Assembly: GCA_900620265.3 (NCBI GenBank)
Contig: UYNY03000054.1
Span: 1 to 62,624, forward strand
Source of the DNA: Nitrosopumilaceae archaeon
GTDB taxonomy: Archaea; Thermoproteota; Nitrososphaeria; Nitrososphaerales; Nitrosopumilaceae
Direction of reading: 5' to 3'
DNA: 62,624 nt
The translations under genes and the position numbers were made by a program. The notes beneath the pieces are model-generated. The model was given only the letters and a program-made list of their open reading frames with translations. It made no database searches and was not told where the DNA came from. Shown here piece after piece: positions 8,679 to 17,149 of this stretch. The number at the start of each line of letters is the position of its first letter. The first letter of the stretch is position 1.

Positions 8679-8909
8679 ATGAAGGATAAGGGGGCCGCCC
8701 TGGAGGACGAGGCCGCGGCACTTGACAGGGAGCTGGATCTGCTGAGGGCGGAGGAAGCCAGGCTCAGGGCCGAGTACGAGGACACCAGAACACGGCTGGA
8801 GCGGGAAAACGCAGAGCTGCGCCGGATCGTGGCGGGGCTGGCCGCCGAGAGGGCCTCCCTCCGAAGCCGCCTTGAGGCGCGCGGCGCCCTGGCCCGCCAC
8901 AAGTCCTAA
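8679..8909 (+). CDS. Small coiled-coil protein
   Basis: 76 residues, almost entirely a predicted coiled coil: heptad-like Leu/Ala spacing with alternating Glu and Arg (LDRELDLLRAEEARLRAEYE). It ends in a short basic tail (ALARHKS). The ATG follows a T-rich stretch (TTCATTTGTGA) by about 20 nt. No family is recognised. It lies between nrdJ and a TPR gene, all in the same direction. It is probably real because it is intact, in-frame and spaced like its neighbours. Confidence 0.55.
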   Translation: MKDKGAALEDEAAALDRELDLLRAEEARLRAEYEDTRTRLERENAELRRIVAGLAAERASLRSRLEARGALARHKS

Positions 8910-8935
8910 ATTTAGCCCCCCGCCGGATCCCCGCC

Positions 8936-10930
8936 ATGCGCGATCCCGAGAAGTGCCTCGAGTGCTTTATCGAGGGGTGCACGGCCGCCAAGAACGGGGA
9001 CCACGAGGGGGCCCTCGGCTGGTTTGACAAGGCGCTATCGGCCGAGCCGGGCAACTGCATGGTGCTTGACCACGTGGGCATGTCGCTTGAAAAGCTGGGC
9101 CGACGCAAGGAGGCGGCCGACTGCTTTGACCGCGCGCTCGAGGACGACCCAAAGTACCACGACGCGCTGAGGCACAAGGGCGACATGCTCTCAAGGTCCT
9201 CAGAGTACGCCGGGGCGGTCGCCTGCTATGAGGAGGCGCTCGACGTGGCGCCCGGCGACGCGACGCTGAGCGCCAACAAGGGCGTCGCGCTCGCCAACCT
9301 CGGGCGCCACGAGGAGGCGATATCGTCCTATAACGCGGCAATCGCGGCGGATCCAAAGATGCACCAGGCCCTGCTAAACAAGGCCGCCTCGCTCACCAGC
9401 CTCGGGCGCCACGACGAGGCGATAATATGCTGCGACGCGGCGCTCGACGTAAAGCCGGACGACGCCGACGCGCTGTACAACAAGGGCGTCGCGCTAGCCG
9501 CACTCGGCAGGAGCGAGGAGGCCATGGAGTGCCACGGCAGGGCCTCGAGGGCGCGCCCCGGGTACCACGCGGGGCTGCCCGACAGCGGCTCCGTCCTGGG
9601 CGGGGGCGGAAATGCGTCGGGGCCCGACGGGCACTATGCCGTCGGCGCGTCCCTTGCGGGGATGGGCATGGACGAGGAGGCCATCGAGAGCTTTGACAGG
9701 GCGCTCGAGTCGGCGCCCGACCACCTTGACGCGCTAGTCGACAAGGGGATATCGCTTGCCAGGCTCGGCAGGCGCGAGGAGGCGATATCGTGCTACAAGC
9801 TGGCGGCCGAGGCGCACCCGGACAACCCGGACCCGCCGTACAACATGGGGATCTCGCTCGGCGCGCTCGGCAGGACGGCCGAGGCGATGGCGTGCTATGA
9901 CCTGGCGATAGCGGCGGCGCCGCACTACCGCGCCAACATCAACAAGGGGATACTGCTCTCGCAGGCCGGCAGGCACGACGAGGCCATACCATGTTATGAC
10001 GAGGCGCTCCGGATAAAGCCGGGCCACCTCGAGGCCATATACAACAAGGCAAACGCGCACATGATGCTGGGCCGCGACGAGGAGGCCGTCCCCATATACG
10101 ACGAGGTCATCGCGATCGACCCCAAGAACCACAACGCGCACTACTTCAAGGGCGAGGTGCTTGCCAGGCTCGGCAGGCACGACGAGGCCGCCGCCTCGAT
10201 GGACCGCGTGCTGGGGATCGAGACGCGCCACGTCGACGCGCTGTGCAAAAAGGCCGCCTCGCTAAAGGAGCTGGGCAGGGCGGCCGAGGCGTCGGCATGC
10301 CTCGGCAGGGCGCTCAAGATAGCCCCCGACGACGCCGGCAAGATCTCGGAGCTGGCATCCAAGATGGGGCTGCCCGGCCCCGGCGGCCCGGATCCGGCGG
10401 TACGGGAGTGCTCGGCGCTCCGCAAAAAGGCCGCCTCGCTCGCCGACGGGGGCATGTACGAGGAGGCGGCCGATCTCTACGGCAGGGCCGCCGAGCTCGT
10501 CCCCGGCGACTATGACGCGCTGTACAACAGGTCCGTGATGCTCGAAAAGCTGGGCCGCCGCGCCGAGGCGATCGAGTGCCTCGGGCTCTCGCTCAAGGTA
10601 AAGCCCGACTATGAGAGGGCGCTGTACAACCGCGGCGTCCTGCTGGTCGAGGAGGGGCGGCACGAGGAGGCGCTCGAGTGCCTCGGGGTGATCCTCGAGT
10701 CGGGCGATGACGCGCCGGCGCTGTTCCACAGGGGGCGCGCGCTGGCCGGCCTCGGCAGGAGCGAGGAGGCCATGTCGTGCTTTGAGGCGCTGATCAAGAG
10801 GAACCCGGCCGACTTTAACGCGCTGGCGCAAAAGATCGCCCTGCTGGAGAGCCTCGGCAGGCGCGACGAGGCGGCAAGGTGCCAGTCTGACGCGGCCGCC
10901 CATCTGATGAAGATGCTCGGGAGCGGGTAG
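8936..10930 (+). CDS. Large tetratricopeptide-repeat protein
   Basis: 664 residues composed of about 17 TPR units of 34 residues. The repeating signature is seen in segments such as GRHEEAISSYNAAIAADPK and LGRREEAISCYKLA. No signal peptide is seen, so it is likely a cytoplasmic scaffold for protein-protein contacts. Two linkers interrupt the array, near residues 210-225 (Gly-rich) and 475-490. Repeat expansion at DNA level is evident from near-identical blocks. Partner proteins are unknown. Confidence 0.85.
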   Translation: MRDPEKCLECFIEGCTAAKNGDHEGALGWFDKALSAEPGNCMVLDHVGMSLEKLGRRKEAADCFDRALEDDPKYHDALRHKGDMLSRSSEYAGAVACYEEALDVAPGDATLSANKGVALANLGRHEEAISSYNAAIAADPKMHQALLNKAASLTSLGRHDEAIICCDAALDVKPDDADALYNKGVALAALGRSEEAMECHGRASRARPGYHAGLPDSGSVLGGGGNASGPDGHYAVGASLAGMGMDEEAIESFDRALESAPDHLDALVDKGISLARLGRREEAISCYKLAAEAHPDNPDPPYNMGISLGALGRTAEAMACYDLAIAAAPHYRANINKGILLSQAGRHDEAIPCYDEALRIKPGHLEAIYNKANAHMMLGRDEEAVPIYDEVIAIDPKNHNAHYFKGEVLARLGRHDEAAASMDRVLGIETRHVDALCKKAASLKELGRAAEASACLGRALKIAPDDAGKISELASKMGLPGPGGPDPAVRECSALRKKAASLADGGMYEEAADLYGRAAELVPGDYDALYNRSVMLEKLGRRAEAIECLGLSLKVKPDYERALYNRGVLLVEEGRHEEALECLGVILESGDDAPALFHRGRALAGLGRSEEAMSCFEALIKRNPADFNALAQKIALLESLGRRDEAARCQSDAAAHLMKMLGSG

Positions 10931-10991
10931 CGGGCGCCGCGCGCACGGCCCGCGCCACAGCGCATAAATACCGACGGGCCGGGCAGGCGGC

Positions 10992-11126
10992 ATGGCGATG
11001 CGCACGATAGAGCCGCTCGGCGAGGAGGCATGGGAGGAGCTCATGCGCATAATCGAGAGGGGCCCCACCGAGGAGCAGAAGAAGATGCTGGAAAAGGCCG
11101 ACAGGATATACGGGGACTGCTGGTAA
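10992..11126 (+). CDS. 44-residue acidic helical microprotein
   Basis: The ATG at 10992 is preceded 20-30 nt upstream by a TATA-like box (CATAAATA, about 10962-10969). The sequence MAMRTIEPLGEEAWEELMRI continues into a Lys/Glu-rich helix and ends GDCW. It is too short for a family assignment. The promoter spacing and typical codon use of the genome support a real gene. Confidence 0.45.
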   Translation: MAMRTIEPLGEEAWEELMRIIERGPTEEQKKMLEKADRIYGDCW

Positions 11127-11196
11127 GGCCGGGATCCGGGAGCCCCCGGGGCGGCGCGTACAAGGTTTAATGGAAATGACGCGCCAGCGGCGCCCA

Positions 11197-11533
11197 ATGC
11201 GCCGGATCCCCGTACCATGCGCCGCGGCCATCTGCGCCGCGCCCCGGGACGCCCGCCGCGTTCCAGGACGGCCTCCCGGACTATCCGGACCTGCCGCCGG
11301 CGCCGCCCCCGCACATGCGGATGCCCATCCCGTGCCAGGATCCCGGCGCGCCCCCGGTCAACCAGACGGGGCAGCCGGAGCTCGGGGCCAGCATCCCCGC
11401 CCTGCAGGACGAGATCGACGCCGATCCCGGGGGCCCGGACGGGCAGGGGCGCCTCCGGGCCCGGCCCATCCCGGAGGGGCTTGACAACGTCTCCGTGCAG
11501 GAGCCCGGGGGCCCCTGCTTTTACGCGCCCTAG
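11197..11533 (+). pseudogene. Possible small secreted protein, apparently frameshifted
   Basis: A T-rich box (GGTTTAATGG, 11164-11173) lies about 30 nt before an ATG at 11197, which opens MRRIPVPCAAAICAAP, a signal-like stretch. The downstream protein-like sequence (DGLPDYPDLPPAPPPHM, then a Pro/Gly-rich acidic region ending CFYAP) is in another frame that has no start codon before 11315. One indel in the GC-rich stretch 11240-11275 would join them. Either a sequencing error or decay could explain this; the alternative is a short gene starting at 11315. Confidence 0.3.
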
Positions 11534-11579
11534 GGGGCCCGGGTTGGTTTAATACGCGCGGCGCCCCGCCCCGCCCCAG

Positions 11580-12650
11580 ATGAGGCCGCTCCCCATACTG
11601 GCAGCCGCCCTGGCCGCCGCGCTCGCCGTGGCGCTGGCCGTCGCCCTGCCTACCCCGCAGGATCCGGCCCCGCGCCTCGGCCTGGCAGTAAACCTGCCGC
11701 CCGGCCCGGCCACCGTCGCGCAGGTCGACGCCGCATACCGTGACGCCGCCGGCGCCGGCGCGGGGCGCACCAACGCCTACATGTTCTGGAGCATCGTCGA
11801 GCCCGAGCCCGGCTCGTACGACTGGCGCAGCTATGACCCGCTACTCGGGGCCGCCTCGCGCAACGGGATGGACGTCACGCTCTTCTTCTCGATCGTCAAC
11901 GGCGAGACGCTCGGCCCGTTCCCCGCCTGGATGGGCGACCCCGATATCGCGTCGCTTGATCCGGCGCGCGCGGCCTCCGTCATAGGCGCGGCCCTCTCAA
12001 GGTACCCGTCGATCGACTCGGTGCTGGTGTCCGGCCAGACGGAGTCGCAGTTCCGGCGCGGCGGCATCGCCGAGTACTCGGAGTTCTTCGGCTCCCTCTA
12101 CGGGATGCTAAAGGCAGACCACCCCGACGTCCTGGTGGGAAACTCGTTCGCGCTGCACCACATAATCAACAAGGACCTCGGCCACCTCGTCTCCGAGGCG
12201 CCGCCGGGCGACTATGTGGCGTTCTCGTACTGGCCCGTCGACGCCGTCAACGAGATAACGGCGACCCCGGCCGAGGCGGCCGCCGACCTGCGGCGGGCGC
12301 TAGAGCTGGCGCCCGGCCCCGTCTCATTCTTCGAGGTGGCGTGGGGCACGTCGCCTGACGTGGGCGGCAGCGAGGCCGACCAGGCAGAGTTCGTCTCGGA
12401 GCTCGGGTCCCTGTACGGGGAGGGCGCCGGCCGGATACTGCACGCGACGTGGTTCCGCCAGCACGACGCCGAGCCTGGCACGTGCGGCGCCGCCCTGCTT
12501 GATATCGGAGGGCGCGACGTGGAGCTGACCGGCTCGGGGCTCGGCGGCAACGCCCACGTCATCGAGCGGCTCGACGCGTTCGTGTGCAGCTCGGGGCTGG
12601 TCCGCGCCGACGGCACCCCCAAGCCCGGCTGGGGGGCCTTTTCGGGATGA
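11580..12650 (+). CDS. Secreted TIM-barrel glycoside-hydrolase-like protein
   Basis: 356 residues. An Ala/Leu-rich signal peptide spans residues 1-23 (AAALAAALAVALAVALP). The rest resembles (beta/alpha)8 glycosidases: FWSIVEPEPGSYDW is the conserved strand seen in GH10/GH42-type enzymes, with later candidates SGQTESQF, VAFSYWP and SFFEVAWGTS, where Glu residues could be acid/base and nucleophile. I cannot fix the family or substrate. It is exported to the cell surface or pseudoperiplasm. A TATA-like box (TTTAATA, about 11547-11553) precedes the ATG. The stop overlaps the start of the Nep1 gene. Confidence 0.65.
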   Translation: MRPLPILAAALAAALAVALAVALPTPQDPAPRLGLAVNLPPGPATVAQVDAAYRDAAGAGAGRTNAYMFWSIVEPEPGSYDWRSYDPLLGAASRNGMDVTLFFSIVNGETLGPFPAWMGDPDIASLDPARAASVIGAALSRYPSIDSVLVSGQTESQFRRGGIAEYSEFFGSLYGMLKADHPDVLVGNSFALHHIINKDLGHLVSEAPPGDYVAFSYWPVDAVNEITATPAEAAADLRRALELAPGPVSFFEVAWGTSPDVGGSEADQAEFVSELGSLYGEGAGRILHATWFRQHDAEPGTCGAALLDIGGRDVELTGSGLGGNAHVIERLDAFVCSSGLVRADGTPKPGWGAFSG

Positions 12651-13306
12651 CCACCCTGCTGATCGCAGAGGCGGCGCTCGAGACGGTCCCGCGCGAGCTT
12701 GGGCGCCACCCGTCCGTCGCCTCGCACGCGCGCAGGCTCGGCCGCGACCCGCAGGACCTCCTGCTTGACAACTCGTGGCATTATGCCGCGATGAAGGGGC
12801 TGCCGGGCGCCGCAAAGCGCGGCAGGCCGGACCTTGTCCACCACGCGCTGCTAGAGGCGACGTCGACGCCGATGTACGCCGCCGGCCGGCTCGACGTCCT
12901 GGTGCATACCGTCCACGACCGACTCATCCGGCTCGGCGCCGGCGTCAGGCTGCCGCGCTCGTACCACCGGTTCGCCGGCCTCGCCTCAAAGCTCTTCAGG
13001 GAGGGGCGCGTCTCGTCGGGCAGCGTCCTGCTCGAGATCTCAGAGTCGGACGTGCGCGGGGCGCTCGACGGGGTGGGGCCGTCGTCGGTCGCGGCGCTCT
13101 CGCCGGGCGGGACAAGGTCCACGTACCGGGAGGTGGCCTCCGGGCTTGATGATGACTCGTGCATCATCGTGGGGGGCTTTCAGAGGGGCGAGTTCTCCGC
13201 AGCGACGCTCGCGGCCGCCGGCCCGCTCGTATCGGTCGAGGACGAGCCGGTCGAGGCGCACGTCGTGATATCGAGGATCCTCTACGAGTGCGAGCAGGCG
13301 CGGTGA
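12647..13306 (+). CDS. nep1: 16S rRNA pseudouridine-N1-methyltransferase Nep1/Emg1
   Basis: 219 residues starting at the ATG that overlaps the upstream TGA (ATGA). Family features: LLIAEAALETVP near the start, LDNSWHYAAM, GRPDLVHHALLEATSTP and a C-terminal SPOUT-fold region with IIVGGFQRGEF, the SAM-binding knot. Nep1 methylates a pseudouridine in helix 35 of small-subunit rRNA and aids ribosome assembly. It immediately precedes the tRNA-Gly used as an integration site. Confidence 0.9.
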   Translation: MTTLLIAEAALETVPRELGRHPSVASHARRLGRDPQDLLLDNSWHYAAMKGLPGAAKRGRPDLVHHALLEATSTPMYAAGRLDVLVHTVHDRLIRLGAGVRLPRSYHRFAGLASKLFREGRVSSGSVLLEISESDVRGALDGVGPSSVAALSPGGTRSTYREVASGLDDDSCIIVGGFQRGEFSAATLAAAGPLVSVEDEPVEAHVVISRILYECEQAR

Positions 13307-13355
13307 CGCGGCCGGAAACAGGCTTTTTATGTAGCGCCCCGGGCCGCCCCCCCGC

Positions 13356-13429
13356 GCAGTCATCGTATAGCCTGGTCAGTATTCGGGGTTTCCAACCCCG
13401 TAACGCGGGTTCGAATCCCGCTGACTGCA
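13356..13429 (+). tRNA. tRNA-Gly (anticodon TCC)
   Basis: A 74-nt cloverleaf: acceptor GCAGTCA/TGACTGC with discriminator A, anticodon stem CGGGG/CCCCG around loop TTTCCAA (anticodon TCC), and T-arm GCGGG/CCCGC around TTCGAAT. CCA is not encoded. A TATA-like box (CTTTTTATG, 13323-13331) lies about 25 nt upstream. Its last 20 nt recur imperfectly at 23720-23739, marking it as the attachment site of an integrated element. Confidence 0.93.
13410..13429 (+). repeat. attL candidate (tRNA-Gly 3' end)
   Basis: The 20-nt sequence TTCGAATCCCGCTGACTGCA, running from the T-loop to the discriminator, matches 23720-23739 at 18 of 20 positions in direct orientation. Identity stops at the discriminator base on the element side. 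Confidence 0.65.
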
Positions 13430-13708
13430 CTCGATTCTGAATGCCGGCCGCCGCCCGGCAACATTCGAGGGCCGGCGGTCCCCCGGCTTCCACGATCCCG
13501 CGCATGGTACCCCCCCTCCCGGGGGCGGTAAATATGCCTATCGAACGGGCGGTTTTCCGCGGCGCGCGCCGTGATCACCGCGGCGCGCCGGCGGCGCGTG
13601 CCAGGTGTGAGGTGGACCGGAGTATGTATCCCGGGCCAGAGTGTGTCCTACTGTTATGGCCGACGGGCTCCGTCCCCTTGGCCCCTAGAACAAGTGGATG
13701 TCCATGGA

Positions 13709-14052
13709 TCAGTCGTACTCTTTCTTGAGGGTCCTCTGGAAGGGCTTGATGTAGCCGTTTGCTTGCGACGCATTGACACGGATGTAGTCAGGCCGGGTGA
13801 TCAGCAGGCGGACATCCTCCATAATCCCATGTTCATGTACTGGGCCCCACTATCTGCCCTGAAGTGTCGCGCACGGGGCCCGTAGTGCCACGGCTTGTTG
13901 TCCGAGATCTTGAGAATCCTGCGGATGCTCACACCCATGCCGCGCAGGGCCCGGGCCGCGCTCATCTTTGGTTCTCTCTGGGCCGCCACCTTATGATCAT
14001 GCGGATCCATGGGCGACGGGCTCCCCTGACGTATGCCATCACCCGAGACCAA
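13709..14052 (-). pseudogene. Transposase remnant (DDE/rve integrase-core type)
   Basis: Two minus-strand frames together resemble a transposase. The first (14052 to about 13803) includes MGVSIRRILKISDNKPWHYG and FRADSGAQYMN. The second (to the stop at 13709) reads RPDYIRVNASQANGYIKPFQ then RTLKKEYD, like the C-terminal NGYxExFxRTLKxEY motif of rve-type transposases. The catalytic core between them is shortened and frameshifted, so the gene is dead. No terminal repeats were recognised. It occupies most of the 690-bp gap after tRNA-Gly. Confidence 0.6.
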
Positions 14053-14123
14053 TCCGGCGGGACGAGAAAGCCTGCCGAATCGACGGGATCGGTTTAAATA
14101 GATCGATCGCGGCCCGAACCCCC

Positions 14124-14393
14124 GTGAAGTATCTCGGGCTGCTGGCGGTCTTGGGACTGCTCCCGCTTCTAGGTTCCGCGTACGCCCAGATGACAGACGA
14201 TCTTGCAGGGCAGGCCCCGCCCCCCGCGATCCTGCCCGAAGATGACACAGTAGGCCCGGTGGGCCTAGTCGACGAGCTGATGCTCGCTCACTCCGATCTT
14301 ACCGACATAATGTTGCGGCAAAGCATAGGCGACTTTGACACGCCCGATCTGCCATTCCTGCTGACGTACGTGGACGAGGACATTGGGAGCTGA
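14124..14393 (+). CDS. Signal-peptide segment of a secreted protease, apparently split
   Basis: 89 residues from a GTG preceded 24-33 nt by GTTTAAATAG. The N-terminus is a clear signal peptide (MKYLGLLAVLGLLPLLGSAY, cleavage expected after AYA or AQ). An acidic segment then ends TYVDEDIGS at a TGA. Three bases later the large HYR/protease frame begins without its own signal. Adding one G to the run 14385-14387 would read DEDIGELIVVMDAFAALLG and join both into one gene. I infer this is the N-terminus of the same secreted protein. Confidence 0.6.
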   Translation: MKYLGLLAVLGLLPLLGSAYAQMTDDLAGQAPPPAILPEDDTVGPVGLVDELMLAHSDLTDIMLRQSIGDFDTPDLPFLLTYVDEDIGS

Positions 14394-14395
14394 TT

Positions 14396-16285
14396 GTGGT
14401 AATGGATGCCTTTGCCGCCCTGCTCGGGTTCGAGTACGAGGAGGACGCGGTCCGCGTCGCCATAGGACGGGATGTCCAGGTGAATGTGCTCTACGGCGAG
14501 ATCTATCTAGAGGCGGCGCCGAGCCGTACCCAGCAGTGGATCCAGCTGTACAAGGAAAAGTGCATCAATGTGCGCCCGGGCCATGTAGCGATATGTAATT
14601 ATGCCACAAACCTGCTCAGGCAAGCCGGCGTGAATCTGTCCACCCTGGGCTCCACCACGTCATCCAGGACGCTCAGTAGCCAGAACCCGTGCAACGCCGG
14701 TTCCAGCTCCCTTGCGTGCTATTATTACAGGTTGTATCAGGACAATTGCATACCGCGTCATTCCATAAGCCGGTGTACCACGTACGCCGCTCAGATAGAG
14801 TCGGCCGGCTACGCCCTGCCCACGACGGCGCCCAACCGCGACACCACGCCCCCCGTGATCACCGTGCCCCGCACCATAATCAAGACCACGTCAGACCCCG
14901 ACGGGGCCCGCGTCTACTATTCCGTGTCGGCCCGCGACGGCGTCGACGGGCGGGTCTCCGTGAGCTGCAGCCCGCGCAGCGGCTCCACGTTCGACACCGG
15001 GTACACCAGGGTGTCCTGTACGGCCCGAGACTCTGCCGGCAACCCGGCATCGAGAAGCTTTTACGTCAATGTCCGATACAACCCCGCTGACACCACGCCC
15101 CCCGTGATCACCGTGCCCGGGACAATAACAAGGACCACGTCAGACCCCGACGGGGCCCGCGTCTACTATTCCGTGTCGGCCCGCGACGGCGTCGACGGGC
15201 GGGTCTCCGTGAGCTGCAGCCCGTCCAGTGACTCTGTGTTCGCGGTGGGATCGACTACGGTGTCATGCACCGCTAGTGACTCGGCAGGCAACGTGAGGCG
15301 CGCCAGCTTTGTAGTGAACGTTAAGCTGAATCACATGATCACCGTGCCGGATACAATAACTAAGTCTACCACCAATCCGAATGGACTAGTCGTCGAATAT
15401 CAAGTCACCGCTAGGGACGAGTCCAACATAATGTTGAGCCCCGTATGCAGCCCGGCCAGTGGCTCCTTATTCCCAGCGAGGCCCACCACCGTAAACTGCA
15501 CCGTCGAGGACTCGTCCGGCAACGTGGGGCGTGCAAGCTTTCTTGTAAACGTGCTGTTTCATGTGCCCGACGACGTAGAATTTTATGGGGGCGAAACATA
15601 CATTATGATATTCCGTAACTCAACAGGAGCCTATTGGAGTACTGGTACCATAACGCTCGGAGCCAGTGACACAAACGGAGCTGTCGGTATGGTTGTATCG
15701 GGACATACGGCTGAAATTGATGATCCCAACATCTATAACCACAGGTTTGTATCAAATGATGCGTCTTCCTCCCCTCCTGATACGACCGTCGTATCTTACA
15801 ATGTGCCGGTCGCTCATGTTGGTGGCTCAGTAGACGCGGCATTCATACTCATAACGGAACCCAATATTATAGTGCATGACCAAATCCGGGCCCACGACGG
15901 AACTATAATAGACGTGACGCAGGGCCGTCTGGCAGACGTAGACAGAATTGAGCCGATCCACATCTATGGCATTAACAATAATGGAATGGGAACTCTCTTG
16001 TTCAAAAATGCTACATCCGGGTCAGGCCTCGCCAATGTGGGAATCAGTAACTATGCTAGTAGCGGTGGTGACAGCGGTGCCCCCATAATTCATTATGAAG
16101 ATGATACTGCACATATAATTGGCTCTCATGTAGGAGTTCTGTGTGTATTTGAATCGCCTTCAGAAGGCCAGCAGCGTATTAATGTGAATGGCTACTATTA
16201 CTTATGTGATGGTGATACAGATGTCTTCTACTATACGCTGTTCAGCGCATGGGAGAACATTGTGGATACACTTGACCTTAGATAA
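14396..16285 (+). CDS. HYR-repeat extracellular protein with trypsin-like protease domain
   Basis: 629 residues in this frame. An N-terminal Cys-containing region (to about 148) is followed by three hyalin-type HYR domains (about 149-231, 232-314, 315-398) and a chymotrypsin-fold domain (about 400-629). Candidate triad: His437 in VVSGHTAE, Asp480 in SVDAAFILI, Ser560 in SGGDSGAPII. HYR domains are immunoglobulin-like adhesion modules, so a surface-attached or secreted protease is inferred. The first two HYR units are nearly identical at DNA level. From about 15.34 kb onward the sequence becomes markedly AT-richer. The signal peptide lies in the preceding frame. Confidence 0.75.
   Translation: MVMDAFAALLGFEYEEDAVRVAIGRDVQVNVLYGEIYLEAAPSRTQQWIQLYKEKCINVRPGHVAICNYATNLLRQAGVNLSTLGSTTSSRTLSSQNPCNAGSSSLACYYYRLYQDNCIPRHSISRCTTYAAQIESAGYALPTTAPNRDTTPPVITVPRTIIKTTSDPDGARVYYSVSARDGVDGRVSVSCSPRSGSTFDTGYTRVSCTARDSAGNPASRSFYVNVRYNPADTTPPVITVPGTITRTTSDPDGARVYYSVSARDGVDGRVSVSCSPSSDSVFAVGSTTVSCTASDSAGNVRRASFVVNVKLNHMITVPDTITKSTTNPNGLVVEYQVTARDESNIMLSPVCSPASGSLFPARPTTVNCTVEDSSGNVGRASFLVNVLFHVPDDVEFYGGETYIMIFRNSTGAYWSTGTITLGASDTNGAVGMVVSGHTAEIDDPNIYNHRFVSNDASSSPPDTTVVSYNVPVAHVGGSVDAAFILITEPNIIVHDQIRAHDGTIIDVTQGRLADVDRIEPIHIYGINNNGMGTLLFKNATSGSGLANVGISNYASSGGDSGAPIIHYEDDTAHIIGSHVGVLCVFESPSEGQQRINVNGYYYLCDGDTDVFYYTLFSAWENIVDTLDLR
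14840..15337 (+). repeat. Tandem 249-bp HYR-domain duplication
   Basis: Two consecutive 249-bp units start with GACACCACGCCCCCCGTGAT (14840 and 15089) and share a long, almost identical core (for example about 14886-14973 versus 15135-15222). Such DNA identity points to a recent in-frame duplication of one 83-residue domain. Confidence 0.85.
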
Positions 16286-17087
16286 ACGTGTGCTCGTGCC
16301 GGCGATTACAGCTGCCATACTGTTCACATCTATGGCGGCTCTTACACAGGCCGATTCTGATGACCTTGTGGAGGACAAGCCAGCGGTAGATCAGATCCCC
16401 AACGGGTCCGAAATGGATGCGGATCCGGCCAGGGCCGCCGTAACTACATCTGCAGACGAGTACGCGGTGCTCATCATGCCGAACGCGAGCGCCCCCGGGT
16501 GCGAGAAGGACGACACGTGCCTCCTGCCGTCGTGGATCGCCGTCAAGGCCGGCGACACGGTGACATGGAACAACACGGACACGGTGTCCCACACCGTGAC
16601 CTCGGGCACCGTGCGGGGCGGCCCCACGGGCGCCTTTGACAGCGGCCTTTTGCAGTCCGGCGGGCAGTTTTCTGTAACGCTGGACGAGCCTGGTGCGTAC
16701 GAGTACTATTGCATCATACACCCATGGGTTGCCGGTGAGGTGGCCGCCACGGGACTTGGGCACAAGGGCGCGCCGGAGCCGGCCACCGTGGAGCCGGCCG
16801 ACGAGCTAGGGCAGGCGACCGCGCCTAGCGTGGATCCGAAACCGATTGAAAAACAGCACTGCGTCGAGGTCGCAAAACGTGAGAAACCCGGTAAATTCAC
16901 ATGCTTTTACACCGAAAAGGAAGCAAATGACTTCCGGGACGCCTGTTCGCTGTACGGTCCCGGAAAAACCATTGTCTGTACCAGGTACTATTGGGTGGGC
17001 TCGGAAGCAGCATCAGCGTGTGACCCTAGCCCCGATCCATTTAGCGATGCCTGTGCGATCAAACTTATATACAAACGTGTGGATTAA
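16272..17087 (+). CDS. Secreted plastocyanin-like cupredoxin with altered axial ligand
   Basis: 271 residues from TTG 16272, overlapping the protease end by 14 bases. A signal peptide (VPAITAAILFTSMAALTQA) is followed by an amicyanin/plastocyanin fold: His107 in VSHTV, and Cys147 and His150 in YYCIIHPWV. The Met usually found at the HPWM position of thaumarchaeal blue copper proteins is Val153. A linker leads to a Cys-rich C-terminal extension (about 190-271; HCVEVAKRE, FTCFYTEKEA, IVCTRYYWVG) of unknown role. Blue copper proteins carry electrons outside the membrane; loss of Met should raise the redox potential, an inference. Confidence 0.8.
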   Translation: MTLDKRVLVPAITAAILFTSMAALTQADSDDLVEDKPAVDQIPNGSEMDADPARAAVTTSADEYAVLIMPNASAPGCEKDDTCLLPSWIAVKAGDTVTWNNTDTVSHTVTSGTVRGGPTGAFDSGLLQSGGQFSVTLDEPGAYEYYCIIHPWVAGEVAATGLGHKGAPEPATVEPADELGQATAPSVDPKPIEKQHCVEVAKREKPGKFTCFYTEKEANDFRDACSLYGPGKTIVCTRYYWVGSEAASACDPSPDPFSDACAIKLIYKRVD

Positions 17088-17149
17088 CGTCTGTATTTGT
17101 GACGTTCCTGCTCGTGATTAGTCAGAGTACACGTTCTTTTGGACGGTAA

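Noticed and set aside
13441-13885. Plus-strand frames after tRNA-Gly
   Set aside because: They are antisense to the transposase remnant and show no protein-like features.
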